64,000 nucleotides of DNA from Pedobacter punctiformis (GCF_027213715.1 NZ_JAPWGM010000001.1:806001-870000), one strand, 5' to 3'. Shown: positions 37,205 to 46,688, numbered from the stretch's first letter. Notes: generated by a model from the letters alone, not told the origin. A program made the numbers and translations.

Positions 37205-38260
37205 ATGAAATCAGAATTCAGATCAATTTATAAACCCTTTTCTAATCAAATTAATATTGAAGAAAAATCTTACCTCTACTTTGGGGGTACCGCTTATCTG
37301 GGCATTCCTCAAAATAAGGATTTTATAGATTTATTTATTGAAGGCATTAAAAAATTTGGATTAAACAATGGTACCAGCCGCAATAACAACATTCAGCTTG
37401 GTATTTACAACGATGCGGAACGTGCCGCAGCCCAAAGGTATGGCGCTGAGCACGCTCTCATTACCTCAAGTGGTTATCTTGCAGCCCAGCTTGTTGTAAA
37501 AGCGTTGAGTAAAGCAGGAAAAGTAATTTATGCTCCTGCAACGCACCCGTCACTCTGGCTGGAAAATGAACAGTTTTTGAATAAATCTTTTTCCGCATGG
37601 GCAGAAGAAACCGTCAGCTTTATCAATCAATCCAAACAGAAAAATTGGGTATTGATCAGCAATTCAATGAACAATCTTTTTCCTGAGATTTATAATTTTA
37701 ATTTTTTAAAACAAGTTAGTCAGGATAAAGAAATTATTTTAATTGCAGATGATTCTCATGGAATTGGAGTTGTTAATAATGGTTTAAGTGCTTTTTCTAC
37801 CTTACCCAGACAAAAAAATATTCAATGCGTACTTGTTGCATCTATGGCCAAAGGCCTGGGTGTAGATGCGGGTTTGGTTTTAAGTTCTGAAGAAATTATT
37901 AACCAACTTAAACAAACCAATGAATTTTCGGGTGCATCGCCGGGTGCCGCAGCAGGTTTGTACGCCTTTATGGGCGCAGAAGAAATATATCGAAAAGCAT
38001 GGATCAGGCTACAGGAAAATATAAACTTATTCGGTTCTGCCTTAAGCCCGTTATGGAAATTTGAGCCGGGTTTTCCTGCATTCCAGATTAATGATCCTGA
38101 TTTAGCAAATAAACTTCTTCCGCAACAGATTTTAGTTTCATCCTTTCCCTATCCGGGCGTAAACGATGCGCCGGTAAATCGTATTATTTTAAGCAGTTGG
38201 CACACGGAGGAAGATATAAATCATTTAATCGAAGTGCTAAATCAAAACCAGGCCATTTAA
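37205..38260 (+). CDS. PLP-dependent aminotransferase-fold enzyme (BioF / alpha-oxoamine synthase-like)
   Basis: A 351-residue PLP enzyme of fold type I. The cofactor aspartate lies in IADDSHGIGVVNNG. The Schiff-base lysine region is VASMAKGLGVDAG, and SSGYLAAQ is the phosphate-binding loop. It resembles 8-amino-7-oxononanoate and 2-amino-3-ketobutyrate synthases, but is shorter than them and lacks other biotin genes nearby. It begins 2 bases after the GH18 stop, so it is in the same transcript. Its acyl donor and amino acid are unknown. Confidence 0.88.
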   Translation: MKSEFRSIYKPFSNQINIEEKSYLYFGGTAYLGIPQNKDFIDLFIEGIKKFGLNNGTSRNNNIQLGIYNDAERAAAQRYGAEHALITSSGYLAAQLVVKALSKAGKVIYAPATHPSLWLENEQFLNKSFSAWAEETVSFINQSKQKNWVLISNSMNNLFPEIYNFNFLKQVSQDKEIILIADDSHGIGVVNNGLSAFSTLPRQKNIQCVLVASMAKGLGVDAGLVLSSEEIINQLKQTNEFSGASPGAAAGLYAFMGAEEIYRKAWIRLQENINLFGSALSPLWKFEPGFPAFQINDPDLANKLLPQQILVSSFPYPGVNDAPVNRIILSSWHTEEDINHLIEVLNQNQAI

Positions 38261-38316
38261 TTATTCACAATTGATAAAATTAACCCTATATTTATTTTCA
38301 GCTAACATTAACCAAA

Positions 38317-38324
38317 TAGTTTTG
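38317..38324 (+). promoter_or_regulatory. -7 box before the ECF sigma gene
   Basis: TAGTTTTG matches TAnnTTTG; the GTG start codon lies 10 bases downstream of its last base. No good TTTG at -33. Confidence 0.35.
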
Positions 38325-38334
38325 AGCCAACAAC

Positions 38335-38883
38335 GTGTCAAACTATATCCAAAATATAAAAGAGGGAGATCATATATCTTTTGAAATAGTTTTTAAGCTA
38401 TGGCATAAGAAGATTTTTGCCTATTTTTTTAAAAAAACGGCATCCGAAGATCAGGCCCAGGAGTTAACACAGCTCGCTTTTATCAAACTTTGGCGCTTTA
38501 AACATACCTTATCTGAAGAACTTGCCTTAGACCTGCAGTTATTTAAGATTGCTAAAACAACTTTACTGGACTATTTTAAAAAACTGGCTAATGAAGAACG
38601 TAATCTTAATGTTTACTATCAGGAGGTCCAAACAGAAGCCACGCAGCAAAGTGAGGTTTTTGAATACAAACAGCAGTTGGAAGTTGCCTTAAACTGTTTG
38701 CCCCCTACCCGCAAAAAGGTTTTTCTGCTTAACCGTCTCCACGGTTACAGTTATAAAGAAATTTCTGAACAACTTTCAATTTCTCCCCGTACGGTAGAAA
38801 AACACATCTCCCTGGCCATGAAACAACTAAATGGCTACGCTTATCTTCCTGCAATTATTTTTCTGGTCGATTTTCTGAATTAA
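38335..38883 (+). CDS. ECF RNA polymerase sigma factor (FecI-like)
   Basis: A 182-residue sigma factor that would activate the SusC/SusD operon downstream. Region 2 (about 20-85) holds KKTASEDQAQELTQLAFIKLW. Region 4 (about 120-175) holds LPPTRKKVFLLNRLHGYSYKEIS and EQLSISPRTVEKHISLAMKQL (each given in parts). It uses a GTG start (38335). Located just before fecR-type, susC and susD genes, the normal order of ECF/FecR-controlled TonB-dependent uptake loci. Confidence 0.93.
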   Translation: MSNYIQNIKEGDHISFEIVFKLWHKKIFAYFFKKTASEDQAQELTQLAFIKLWRFKHTLSEELALDLQLFKIAKTTLLDYFKKLANEERNLNVYYQEVQTEATQQSEVFEYKQQLEVALNCLPPTRKKVFLLNRLHGYSYKEISEQLSISPRTVEKHISLAMKQLNGYAYLPAIIFLVDFLN

Positions 38884-38942
38884 TTTAAAATTTATTTTTT
38901 TTCCATTACGGGTTTATGCCCGGTTCAATCGTATTAATAAGT

Positions 38943-39965
38943 ATGAGTATATCTGATGAGTTATTGGATAAATATTTAAAAGGACAATGCAGCCCGGAAG
39001 AAAAACTTTTGGTGCTTCAGTATTTGGATAAAATTGATGAATTACCCGAGCATTTGTTAAGCAAAAACGAATGGGATAATACTACAGATGCAATAATAGA
39101 TGATGCCAAAACAGAAGAAATGTTTAATGTGGTTAATAAACATACCACGGTAAAGGTTTCGAAATTAAAATGGTTAAAAATCTCTGCTGTTGCCGCAGTA
39201 TTTTTGGCTGTTTTAACCTTTGGATTTTTGAAGATAAAGCAGAATCAGCCAAAAGCAGATTTTGCCCGACATATAAGTTTAGATCAAAACAAAAAGAGTG
39301 CTATTAATTGGAAATCGGTTATGAATTACACAGACCACACTCAATTATTAACCTTACCGGACCAATCTACAGTGCAACTATACCCGGGTGGAGAACTGAG
39401 GTATGCCCTTCCTTTTATAAAAACCAAAAGAGAAGTTTACCTGAATGGAAAAAGCTTTTTTCAGGTGACGAAAGATAAAAAACATCCCTTTGTAGTTTAT
39501 GCAAAGGGAGTATCGACTACTGCCTTGGGGACCTCGTTTACCATTACCGCATTAGAAAAAAGCAAGGAAATTAAAGTAGAGCTTCATACCGGAAAGGTTT
39601 GGGTTAAAAACATAGATTCTACATTACATGTTTTGCCGTTCAGTAAAATTTTAATGCCGGGGAATGAGCTGGTTTATAATCAAGCCATAAATAAAGTGAA
39701 AGTAACTGATGTAAAACTTTTGGTTAAACAAGCAGACCCGGTTAAAGAATTAAATTTTACGCAGGCCTCCTTAGTTAATGTTTTTGCTCAACTACAACAG
39801 CATTACAAAATAAAAATCATCTATAACCCTGCTGATTTACAGGAAATGTCGTTTACCGGAAATTTAAAATTAACGCTGTCAATAGATGCCATACTAGAAG
39901 AAATAGCTGAATTAAATAAACTAAACAAAATCAAAACAACCGAAGGTTACCTGATTAGAAAATAA
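38943..39965 (+). CDS. FecR-type transmembrane anti-sigma factor with DUF4974
   Basis: A 340-residue protein: a short cytoplasmic anti-sigma region (about 1-70), one membrane helix (about 75-95), a periplasmic FecR domain (about 120-215, with LPDQSTVQLYPGGELRYALPF in part) and a C-terminal DUF4974/STN-like domain (about 255-335) with FTQASLVNVFAQLQQHYKIK. It passes the signal from the TonB-dependent receptor to the ECF sigma factor. I chose ATG 38943 (MSISDELLDKYLKG) over the longer 38916 start because it gives the normal N-terminus. Confidence 0.93.
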   Translation: MSISDELLDKYLKGQCSPEEKLLVLQYLDKIDELPEHLLSKNEWDNTTDAIIDDAKTEEMFNVVNKHTTVKVSKLKWLKISAVAAVFLAVLTFGFLKIKQNQPKADFARHISLDQNKKSAINWKSVMNYTDHTQLLTLPDQSTVQLYPGGELRYALPFIKTKREVYLNGKSFFQVTKDKKHPFVVYAKGVSTTALGTSFTITALEKSKEIKVELHTGKVWVKNIDSTLHVLPFSKILMPGNELVYNQAINKVKVTDVKLLVKQADPVKELNFTQASLVNVFAQLQQHYKIKIIYNPADLQEMSFTGNLKLTLSIDAILEEIAELNKLNKIKTTEGYLIRK

Positions 39966-40056
39966 AACCATATCCATATTACAATGAACTTAACTCGTCA
40001 AAAAAGCGTGAAAGGGAATGCTTTTGCCAAAAAACAACCAAATAAAACAATATAAT

Positions 40057-43000
40057 ATGCTTAGAAAACTTACTACACACTTGTTCATTTGCCTGTTTCT
40101 GATATCAGTTGCGGCAAAGACCCGGGCTCAAACATCAGAGATTACCGGAATTGTAAAAGATGAAACCGGGCAACCATTGTTAGGTGCTTCCATACTTTTA
40201 CTCAATACCAAAACCAATGAAAAGAAGGGAATAATGGTCAATACGGAGGGCAAATTTATCATTAGTGGCCTTTCTGCAAATGTTCCTTACAGCATTAGTG
40301 CTTCTTATATTGGTTATACCACCAAAACCATTGATAATTACGTATTAAAAGCCGGCGAACAGGCTACTTTACTGATTCAGCTTAATCCGGCTTCTGCATC
40401 GTTAACAGATGTTGTGGTAGTAGGTTACGGCAGTCAGAAAAAGAAAGATGTAACCACTTCAATTGCCAGCATTAAGGCTTCGGATCTTGAAAATCAACCT
40501 ATAAATAATGCCGCCGAAGCTATGGTTGGTAAAATGGCCGGGGTTCAGGTTTCGCAGGGCTCAGGAACTCCTGGTGGTGCGTTAGCCATTAAAGTACGTG
40601 GTGTAGGTACCATTACAGCTGGTTCTAATCCGCTATATGTAATTGATGGTGTCCCAATTTCTAATGATAACATCAATACTTTAAACACGAATGATATTGC
40701 TTCAATTGAGGTCCTTAAGGATGCTTCCTCAGCTGCTATTTATGGATCAAGGGGATCAAATGGTGTGGTTTTAATCACAACAAAACAAGGTAAAAGCGGC
40801 AAGGCCACCATTAGCGCAAATAGCTACGCGGGCTGGCAAACACTTGGGCATAAAATTGATATGATGGATGCCTATCAGTATGCGCAAATGACGCTGGAAT
40901 CCAGAAATAATACTTATGCCGATCAGATGGATCAGATTAACAGAAAAAATATTTCTCTGGGTTTACCCATCGTTAATTACAGTCCAAATGATAACAACAG
41001 TACCCGGTTGGTTAATGCCGGTATTAACTCTACCAGCGCCCTTATTCCTTTAGAGATTTTTCCTTATTTGCAAGGGCAACAGGGTTTAACCAATACAGAC
41101 TGGCAAAATGAGATTTTTAGAACGGCTCCTATTCAAAGTCATTCAGTGTCTGCTTCCGGTGGAGGCGAAAATCTGAAATATTATGCTTCTATGGAGTATT
41201 TTGATCAGGATGGTATTATTTTAAATAGTGGTTTTAAGCGTTATAGCGGCAGGTTAAATCTGGAAGGGAACAGAGGTGTATTCAGGTATGGCGTAAATTT
41301 AAGCCCATCTTCCATTAAAGAAAACAGGGTAAATGCCAATGGTGCATATAGCACTAATGGAGGGGGTATTGTGTCTTCAGCATTACATTATTCGCCAATA
41401 TTTCCAGTTTACAATACAGACGGGACTTATAGTTTTGCTCAAAACTCATGGAGTCCGGGAACCATAACTACATTGCCTGGAGGCGCTACCCAAACAGGTA
41501 ACGGCGAAACACAGGCCTGGAATCCTGTTGCGCTTGCAATGCTTCAAAAAGACGATGTCCGGTCAAACCGGTTAACTGGTAGTGCCTTTGTAGAAGCCTC
41601 AATTCTTAAAGAACTAAAATATAAAATTCAACTAGGTATTGATTTGTTCAATAGCTCAGAGGATACTTTTCGTCCTTCCATTATACCGCAATCTAATTTC
41701 GCGGATAACCGCTTATCAGATGCCTCGGGATCATCAAGAACCATAAGAGAAAGTAACTGGCTGCTTGAACAGACTTTAAATTACAATAAAAGCTTTGGCG
41801 ACCATAACATTAATGCCTTATTGGGATGGTCGACCCAAAAAGATGATTTAAGTGGAAACTATGCGCTGGCTACAAAAGGTTTTATCAGTGATCAGGTAGA
41901 ATATTTGAATGCGGGTATTGTAACCAGCGGAACTTCAACCAGACAACAATGGAGTCTGGCATCGGGCATTGCAAGGTTACAGTATAGCTATAAAGGAAAA
42001 TACCTTTTTACTGGTTCGGTAAGGGCTGATGGATCTTCAAAATTTGGAACAAACAATAAATGGGGTTACTTTCCATCTGCATCAATTGGCTGGAGACTTT
42101 CAGAAGAAGATTTTCTTAAGAATTCTAAATCTGTTTCTGATTTAAAACTTAGAGCCAGTTATGGTTTAACCGGAAATTTTAACATTCCAAATTATGCCGC
42201 TCAGGGATATGTTGGCAATTATGCTTATGTTTTTGGAGGCTCAACTCCTGGTGTAGTTAACGGAGCGGCACCATTAACACAACCAAATGATGATTTAAGA
42301 TGGGAGAAAACGGCACAGTTAAATATAGGTTTCGATGCTGCTTTTTTCAGAAACCAGCTTACCCTTTCTGTTGATGTTTACAACAGTAACACAAACGATT
42401 TATTGTTAAACGTTCCCGTTCCTTTATCAACGGGGTTCTCAACTGAACTTAAAAACATTGGAAAAGTAAATAATAAAGGTATTGACATCAATTTAGGCAC
42501 CCAGCAACAATTTGGGGCTGTAAAATGGACCGCCAATGCAAACTTCTCTAAAAACAAAAACAAGGTCGTTGAGCTTGGTTCTGGTGTTAACGAATTTATC
42601 AGAACAGGATCAGTTGCAAACGCTTACTTTTTAACAAGAGTTGGCGAACCAATCGGATCTTATTATTTACCTGTTGTTTTGGGAGTATTTAAGAATCAGG
42701 CAGAAGTTAATGCCTACCCGCATTATACAGATACACCGGGCAGTTTTGACTTAAATACGGCTAAACCGGGAGATTTCAAATTTAAAGATGTAGATGGCGA
42801 CGGTGCAATTGATTTAACAAAAGACCGGGAAATCGTTGGAAATTACCTGCCTAAATTTACTTATGGTTTTTCAACAGCTGCCGAATATAAGGGCATTGAT
42901 TTAAATGTAGCATTGCAGGGCGTTTATGGTAACAAAATTTTGAATCTTTCCCGCAGGTATTTTGCCAATAAAGAAGGAAATATGAATAACATGATCAGCT

Positions 43001-43353
43001 CATTAGACAGATGGGTATCAGAAAGCAATCCAGGAAGCGGACAAGATGTTAGAGCCAACCGTGTAGCAAAGGGAAGTAACGGAACAACTTCAACCTGGCA
43101 TGTGGAAGATGGTTCTTACCTGAGAATCCGGAACATTGCTGTGGGTTATACATTTCCAGCAGATTTAGTAAAGAAAATTGCTTTAACCAAAGTAAGATTA
43201 TATGTTGCCATGCAAAATCCTTTCACCTTTACTAAATATACAGGTTACAATCCGGAGGTTACCAACCGGTCAGAAGCCACTACAAACGGAGAAGATTATG
43301 GCGTATATCCTACGGCCAAAACAACATCAATTGGATTGAACATTACTTTATAA
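40057..43353 (+). CDS. SusC/RagA-type TonB-dependent outer-membrane receptor
   Basis: A 1098-residue outer-membrane beta-barrel transporter for a polysaccharide or other large substrate. Signal peptide (about 1-27), CarboxypepD_reg-like domain (about 30-115; EITGIVKDETGQPLLGASI), TonB-box region VVVVGYGSQKKKDVT, plug (about 125-240; SIEVLKDASSAAIYGSRG), then the barrel ending GVYPTAKTTSIGLNITL. No N-terminal STN signalling domain is present although a FecR gene precedes it. ATG 40057 was chosen as it starts the signal peptide. Followed after 10 bases by susD. Confidence 0.96.
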   Translation: MLRKLTTHLFICLFLISVAAKTRAQTSEITGIVKDETGQPLLGASILLLNTKTNEKKGIMVNTEGKFIISGLSANVPYSISASYIGYTTKTIDNYVLKAGEQATLLIQLNPASASLTDVVVVGYGSQKKKDVTTSIASIKASDLENQPINNAAEAMVGKMAGVQVSQGSGTPGGALAIKVRGVGTITAGSNPLYVIDGVPISNDNINTLNTNDIASIEVLKDASSAAIYGSRGSNGVVLITTKQGKSGKATISANSYAGWQTLGHKIDMMDAYQYAQMTLESRNNTYADQMDQINRKNISLGLPIVNYSPNDNNSTRLVNAGINSTSALIPLEIFPYLQGQQGLTNTDWQNEIFRTAPIQSHSVSASGGGENLKYYASMEYFDQDGIILNSGFKRYSGRLNLEGNRGVFRYGVNLSPSSIKENRVNANGAYSTNGGGIVSSALHYSPIFPVYNTDGTYSFAQNSWSPGTITTLPGGATQTGNGETQAWNPVALAMLQKDDVRSNRLTGSAFVEASILKELKYKIQLGIDLFNSSEDTFRPSIIPQSNFADNRLSDASGSSRTIRESNWLLEQTLNYNKSFGDHNINALLGWSTQKDDLSGNYALATKGFISDQVEYLNAGIVTSGTSTRQQWSLASGIARLQYSYKGKYLFTGSVRADGSSKFGTNNKWGYFPSASIGWRLSEEDFLKNSKSVSDLKLRASYGLTGNFNIPNYAAQGYVGNYAYVFGGSTPGVVNGAAPLTQPNDDLRWEKTAQLNIGFDAAFFRNQLTLSVDVYNSNTNDLLLNVPVPLSTGFSTELKNIGKVNNKGIDINLGTQQQFGAVKWTANANFSKNKNKVVELGSGVNEFIRTGSVANAYFLTRVGEPIGSYYLPVVLGVFKNQAEVNAYPHYTDTPGSFDLNTAKPGDFKFKDVDGDGAIDLTKDREIVGNYLPKFTYGFSTAAEYKGIDLNVALQGVYGNKILNLSRRYFANKEGNMNNMISSLDRWVSESNPGSGQDVRANRVAKGSNGTTSTWHVEDGSYLRIRNIAVGYTFPADLVKKIALTKVRLYVAMQNPFTFTKYTGYNPEVTNRSEATTNGEDYGVYPTAKTTSIGLNITL

Positions 43354-43363
43354 AATTAAGACC

Positions 43364-44734
43364 ATGAAAAAATACATTATACCAATTATAATCTGTGGCT
43401 TAATTGTCACAGCATCATCCTGCAAAAAATTTCTGGATTTAAAGCCATTGGATTCCTACACCGAGAATACTTTTTATGTTGACGAAAAAGGCTTGCAAGG
43501 CGGTTTAGTTAGTTGCTACGATGCGCTTCAAACAGATAGTCTTTATGGAAATAATTTCTTAACACTCGGCGAAATCAGAGGTGATAACGTTACAGATAAC
43601 GACCCTGGATCTGGTGCAGGCGTTCGCAATTCAATCGAAGTTTTTTCGGAAACTTCTGCAAATAATATTTTAGCAACGTCGTGGCAAGGGCACTATAAAG
43701 CAATTTACCGGAGCAATATTATTCTGGACAGAGCGCCGGGCATTAGCATGAATGAAACAACTAAAAATCAAATCATTGGACAGGCAAAATTTATAAGGGC
43801 ACTAAGCTATTTTAATTTAACCCGCTTATGGGGTAATGTTCCTTTAGTGCTTACTGTGCAAAAAACGGAGCAAGCACGGGAAAATGTACGTGCAACTTCA
43901 GAGCAAGTGTATCAACAGATCATAAATGACCTGACCGATGCGGCGTCAAAACTACCCCCAACCTGGGCTGATGCTCAACGTAGCCGTGCAACAAGTTATG
44001 CCGCCTCTGCATTATTGGCTAAAGTGTATTTGTACCAAAAGAAATATGATTTGGTGGTTTCTACTTTACAGCCTCTCGTAACTTCAATTTATGCAGGAAC
44101 GGTATTATCTGTAGTTCCTCAAACGACAACTTTCCCTAATGGTCTTAAAACCAGTAAAGACGTTATTTTTGCAGTATTATACTTAAACGGAGGGGTTAAA
44201 GAGTCTGTAAATCCAGATAATCGTTACAGAAATAACAATAATACAAACACCATAACCATTTCGCAGAGTTTATTTGAAGCTTCTGATAATCGTAAAGCAT
44301 TGGTTGCATTAACGGGTACTGGTGTTCGCCCGGGAAAATTCAATAGCCCTGCATCACCTGCAACTGAAATTAGCGGAGACTTTCCTATCCTTCGCTGTGC
44401 AGATGTATTGCTTATGTATGCCGAAGCATTAAATGAAGTAGCTTACGGAAATACTGAAGCTTTTAAAGCACTTAATGCGGTTCGTACTAATGCAGCAGCA
44501 TCTATAAAAACACCGGCCATGCTTACTTCACAAGCTGATTTTAGAACAGCGGTGTATTTAGAGCGTCGCTTAGAACTGGCTTTAGAAGCAGATCGTTGGT
44601 TTGACATTGTTAGAACTAACCAAATGGCAACTATTTTCCCTGGGATTCCGGCTTTCAGAAGCATATACCCTGTTCCACAGGCAGAAATTGATAATGTTAA
44701 CAATAAAACTGGCTGGCAAAATACAGGTTACTAA
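43364..44734 (+). CDS. SusD/RagB-family substrate-binding lipoprotein
   Basis: 456 residues. The lipoprotein signal (GLIVTASSCKKFLDLKPL, Cys near residue 20) and the N-terminal SusD block SYTENTFYVDEKGLQGGLVS are followed by TPR-like helices and a C-terminal block ending ALEADRWFDIVRTNQ and NPVPQ-like IYPVPQAEID. It covers the SusC channel and binds substrate at the surface. It closes the sigma-FecR-SusC-SusD operon, followed by a strong terminator. The substrate is not indicated by its sequence. Confidence 0.95.
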   Translation: MKKYIIPIIICGLIVTASSCKKFLDLKPLDSYTENTFYVDEKGLQGGLVSCYDALQTDSLYGNNFLTLGEIRGDNVTDNDPGSGAGVRNSIEVFSETSANNILATSWQGHYKAIYRSNIILDRAPGISMNETTKNQIIGQAKFIRALSYFNLTRLWGNVPLVLTVQKTEQARENVRATSEQVYQQIINDLTDAASKLPPTWADAQRSRATSYAASALLAKVYLYQKKYDLVVSTLQPLVTSIYAGTVLSVVPQTTTFPNGLKTSKDVIFAVLYLNGGVKESVNPDNRYRNNNNTNTITISQSLFEASDNRKALVALTGTGVRPGKFNSPASPATEISGDFPILRCADVLLMYAEALNEVAYGNTEAFKALNAVRTNAAASIKTPAMLTSQADFRTAVYLERRLELALEADRWFDIVRTNQMATIFPGIPAFRSIYPVPQAEIDNVNNKTGWQNTGY

Positions 44735-44750
44735 AATTGTTAATAAGTTT

Positions 44751-44784
44751 AGGCCGTTACTATTTGGTAACGGCCTTTTCTTTT
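44751..44784 (+). terminator. Intrinsic terminator of the SusC/SusD operon
   Basis: A 10-bp perfect stem (AGGCCGTTAC at 44751-44760, GTAACGGCCT at 44767-44776), loop of 6 bases, then TTTTCTTTT. A strong factor-independent terminator 16 bases past the susD stop. Confidence 0.93.
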
Positions 44785-44812
44785 AAGCCTTTAAGGTTCA
44801 TCATTCTACATT

Positions 44813-46060
44813 ATGAAAATATATTGCTTACTGCTTTTCAGTTTAGTTATTTCGCTAAACTCATTGGCACAAAATAAACCTCAAAAGGGCTACCAGCTGC
44901 AAAGCACTAGTAACGCCGTTCAATATAAAAACTATTATCTGCTTACTTTATTTCAAAAAGACCCCGCAGTAAAAAAGTTGCTCCAAAATGATGCTGAACT
45001 TAGCAATTTCCTTAAAAATAAAAGAGCCAAAATTACAGCAGCCATAACAAACTGTACAAATGATATTGGTTGTTTTACCAATGTTATTAAGTTTAGTGAT
45101 GATGAAATTGATCTGGTGGGTAAACATCTGGCGGATTTGTATAAGCAACAAAATGAACTAGGCCTGCTGGTTAAAAATCATCTGATCGCATCCGGTTGTT
45201 ATGCCCTTTATGAAAATTTAGCGTCAAAAGAAATACTGCAAAAAGCCTGGGTGCAAGATGCCAAAGCAATTAATTACGCCATAAATGTTTATGTTGAAGG
45301 GCAAAAACCCAATTATCCAAAAATAGATTCTATTGGCTTTAATGTGAAGGATAAAAGCTATGCTGAGCTGGTAAACACAAATGCCTTATTAAGTCTGGAT
45401 GCTAAAAATACTTTATTTTTTGAGCCTGCTTTGCAATTTGCATTGGTAGCCCTTGAAATTAATGAAAGAAATGATGCAGCAGATTACGAACCCATGATAA
45501 GCACCGTAAATAAAGCTGCGCTTTTAGCCATCAGAAAAACAAATTTTTCTGCTTACAAATATAGTTTAATATTAGTACCAGGTGAAGGGCCGGAAGAAGA
45601 AGCTACTGCATTAAGTGCCGGAGGCATGTTGCGTTGCAGACTTGCCGCCGAACAATTTAGAAAAGGTTTGGCGCCATTTATTATGGTTTCCGGAGGAAGA
45701 GTCCATCCTTTTAAAACCAAATATAGCGAGGCTTTTGAAATGAAAGTATTTTTGATGAAAAATCTGCAAATCCCGGAAAGCGCTATTATTATGGAACCTC
45801 ACGCCAGGCATACAACTACAAATTTACGCAATGCGGCAAGGCTTATTTTCAGGTATAATATGCCTGTGGAGAAACCTGGTCTTATAATCACTGTTAAATC
45901 GCAAAGCACGTACATTAGCGACGTGATGTTACAACGATGCACTAAAGAACTGGGTTATGAGCCTTATAGAAATGGCAAACGCTTATCAGATACGGCACTT
46001 GAATTTTATCCAGATGCGATGTCGCTGCAAATCGATTTTGACGAACCCCTTGACCCTTAA
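44813..46060 (+). CDS. Exported DUF218 / YdcF-like protein
   Basis: 415 residues with a signal peptide (about 1-19). The N-terminal half is helical, including two cysteines in ITNCTNDIGCF. The C-terminal half (about 240-400) is a DUF218 domain: LVPGEGPEEEATALSAGGMLR, FIMVSGGRVHP and MEPHARHTTTNLRNAARL, like YdcF and SanA-type proteins. These are envelope proteins with an SAM-binding-like Rossmann fold of unclear function. The N-terminal half is an extra relative to YdcF. Confidence 0.85.
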   Translation: MKIYCLLLFSLVISLNSLAQNKPQKGYQLQSTSNAVQYKNYYLLTLFQKDPAVKKLLQNDAELSNFLKNKRAKITAAITNCTNDIGCFTNVIKFSDDEIDLVGKHLADLYKQQNELGLLVKNHLIASGCYALYENLASKEILQKAWVQDAKAINYAINVYVEGQKPNYPKIDSIGFNVKDKSYAELVNTNALLSLDAKNTLFFEPALQFALVALEINERNDAADYEPMISTVNKAALLAIRKTNFSAYKYSLILVPGEGPEEEATALSAGGMLRCRLAAEQFRKGLAPFIMVSGGRVHPFKTKYSEAFEMKVFLMKNLQIPESAIIMEPHARHTTTNLRNAARLIFRYNMPVEKPGLIITVKSQSTYISDVMLQRCTKELGYEPYRNGKRLSDTALEFYPDAMSLQIDFDEPLDP

Positions 46061-46107
46061 TTAATCTTAAATTAAATTTTACGGATATATTTTTCAATAT
46101 TTATACC

Positions 46108-46176
46108 ATGAAGTCATTAGAAAACATTGCTTCTGATAGCTTCGCTACCATTGAAAATCAAATTATATTCCCATGA
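46108..46176 (+). CDS. Possible 22-residue leader ORF
   Basis: ATG at 46108 encodes 22 residues (starts MKSLENIASDSFATIE) and its TGA overlaps the ATG of the histidine phosphatase gene by one base pattern (CCATGA). A coupled leader peptide is possible. It has no recognised motif, and an AT-rich chance ORF cannot be excluded. Confidence 0.25.
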   Translation: MKSLENIASDSFATIENQIIFP

Positions 46177-46688
46177 AAAAGCTTTTATTATTCCTTTCGA
46201 TCACGCTCCTGTTTACTCGGTTTACAATTGCACAAACAACCGAAGTTTGGATTGTAAGACATGCTGAAAAGGATAAAACGAATCCCTCTGATAAAAATCC
46301 GGGTTTATCTGAAGAAGGAAAAATAAGGGCCGGTGATTTAAATACTTTCCTGAAAAAAGAAAAATTGGATGCCGCTTTCAGTACTCCATTTAACAGAACA
46401 CATCAAACTTTAGATTCTTTAATTGCTAAAAATAAAATAACCGTAACGGATTATAATGTAACAGAGCCAAAGGATTTGGTTGAAAACATCAAAAAGAATT
46501 TTGCTGGCAAAACCGTTATTGTAGCAGGTCATTCGAATACCGTTTTAGAACTTATTGAAGCCTTTGGTGGCAAAAGACCAAAAGAAGAATTAACCGATGA
46601 TGATTATGACTATATCTTTCATCTAACTTTAAAAGGAGACAAAGCAAGGGTTAAGATGGATCAGTATGGCAGACCGCATCATTTATAA
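46173..46688 (+). CDS. Exported histidine phosphatase (SixA-like)
   Basis: A 171-residue histidine phosphatase superfamily enzyme. A signal peptide (about 1-21) precedes the catalytic motif VWIVRHAEKDK (RHA-type, His about residue 30), and the second catalytic His is in VAGHSNTVLELIEA. Because it is exported it would act on periplasmic phosphoesters rather than on phospho-signalling proteins. Its stop overlaps the convergent VanX-like gene by 6 bases. Confidence 0.9.
   Translation: MKKLLLFLSITLLFTRFTIAQTTEVWIVRHAEKDKTNPSDKNPGLSEEGKIRAGDLNTFLKKEKLDAAFSTPFNRTHQTLDSLIAKNKITVTDYNVTEPKDLVENIKKNFAGKTVIVAGHSNTVLELIEAFGGKRPKEELTDDDYDYIFHLTLKGDKARVKMDQYGRPHHL

Noticed and set aside
39984-40055. 23-codon frame between fecR and susC (MNLTRQKSVKGN...)
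   Set aside because: Short, no coupling with the SusC start, and the composition is not distinctive.
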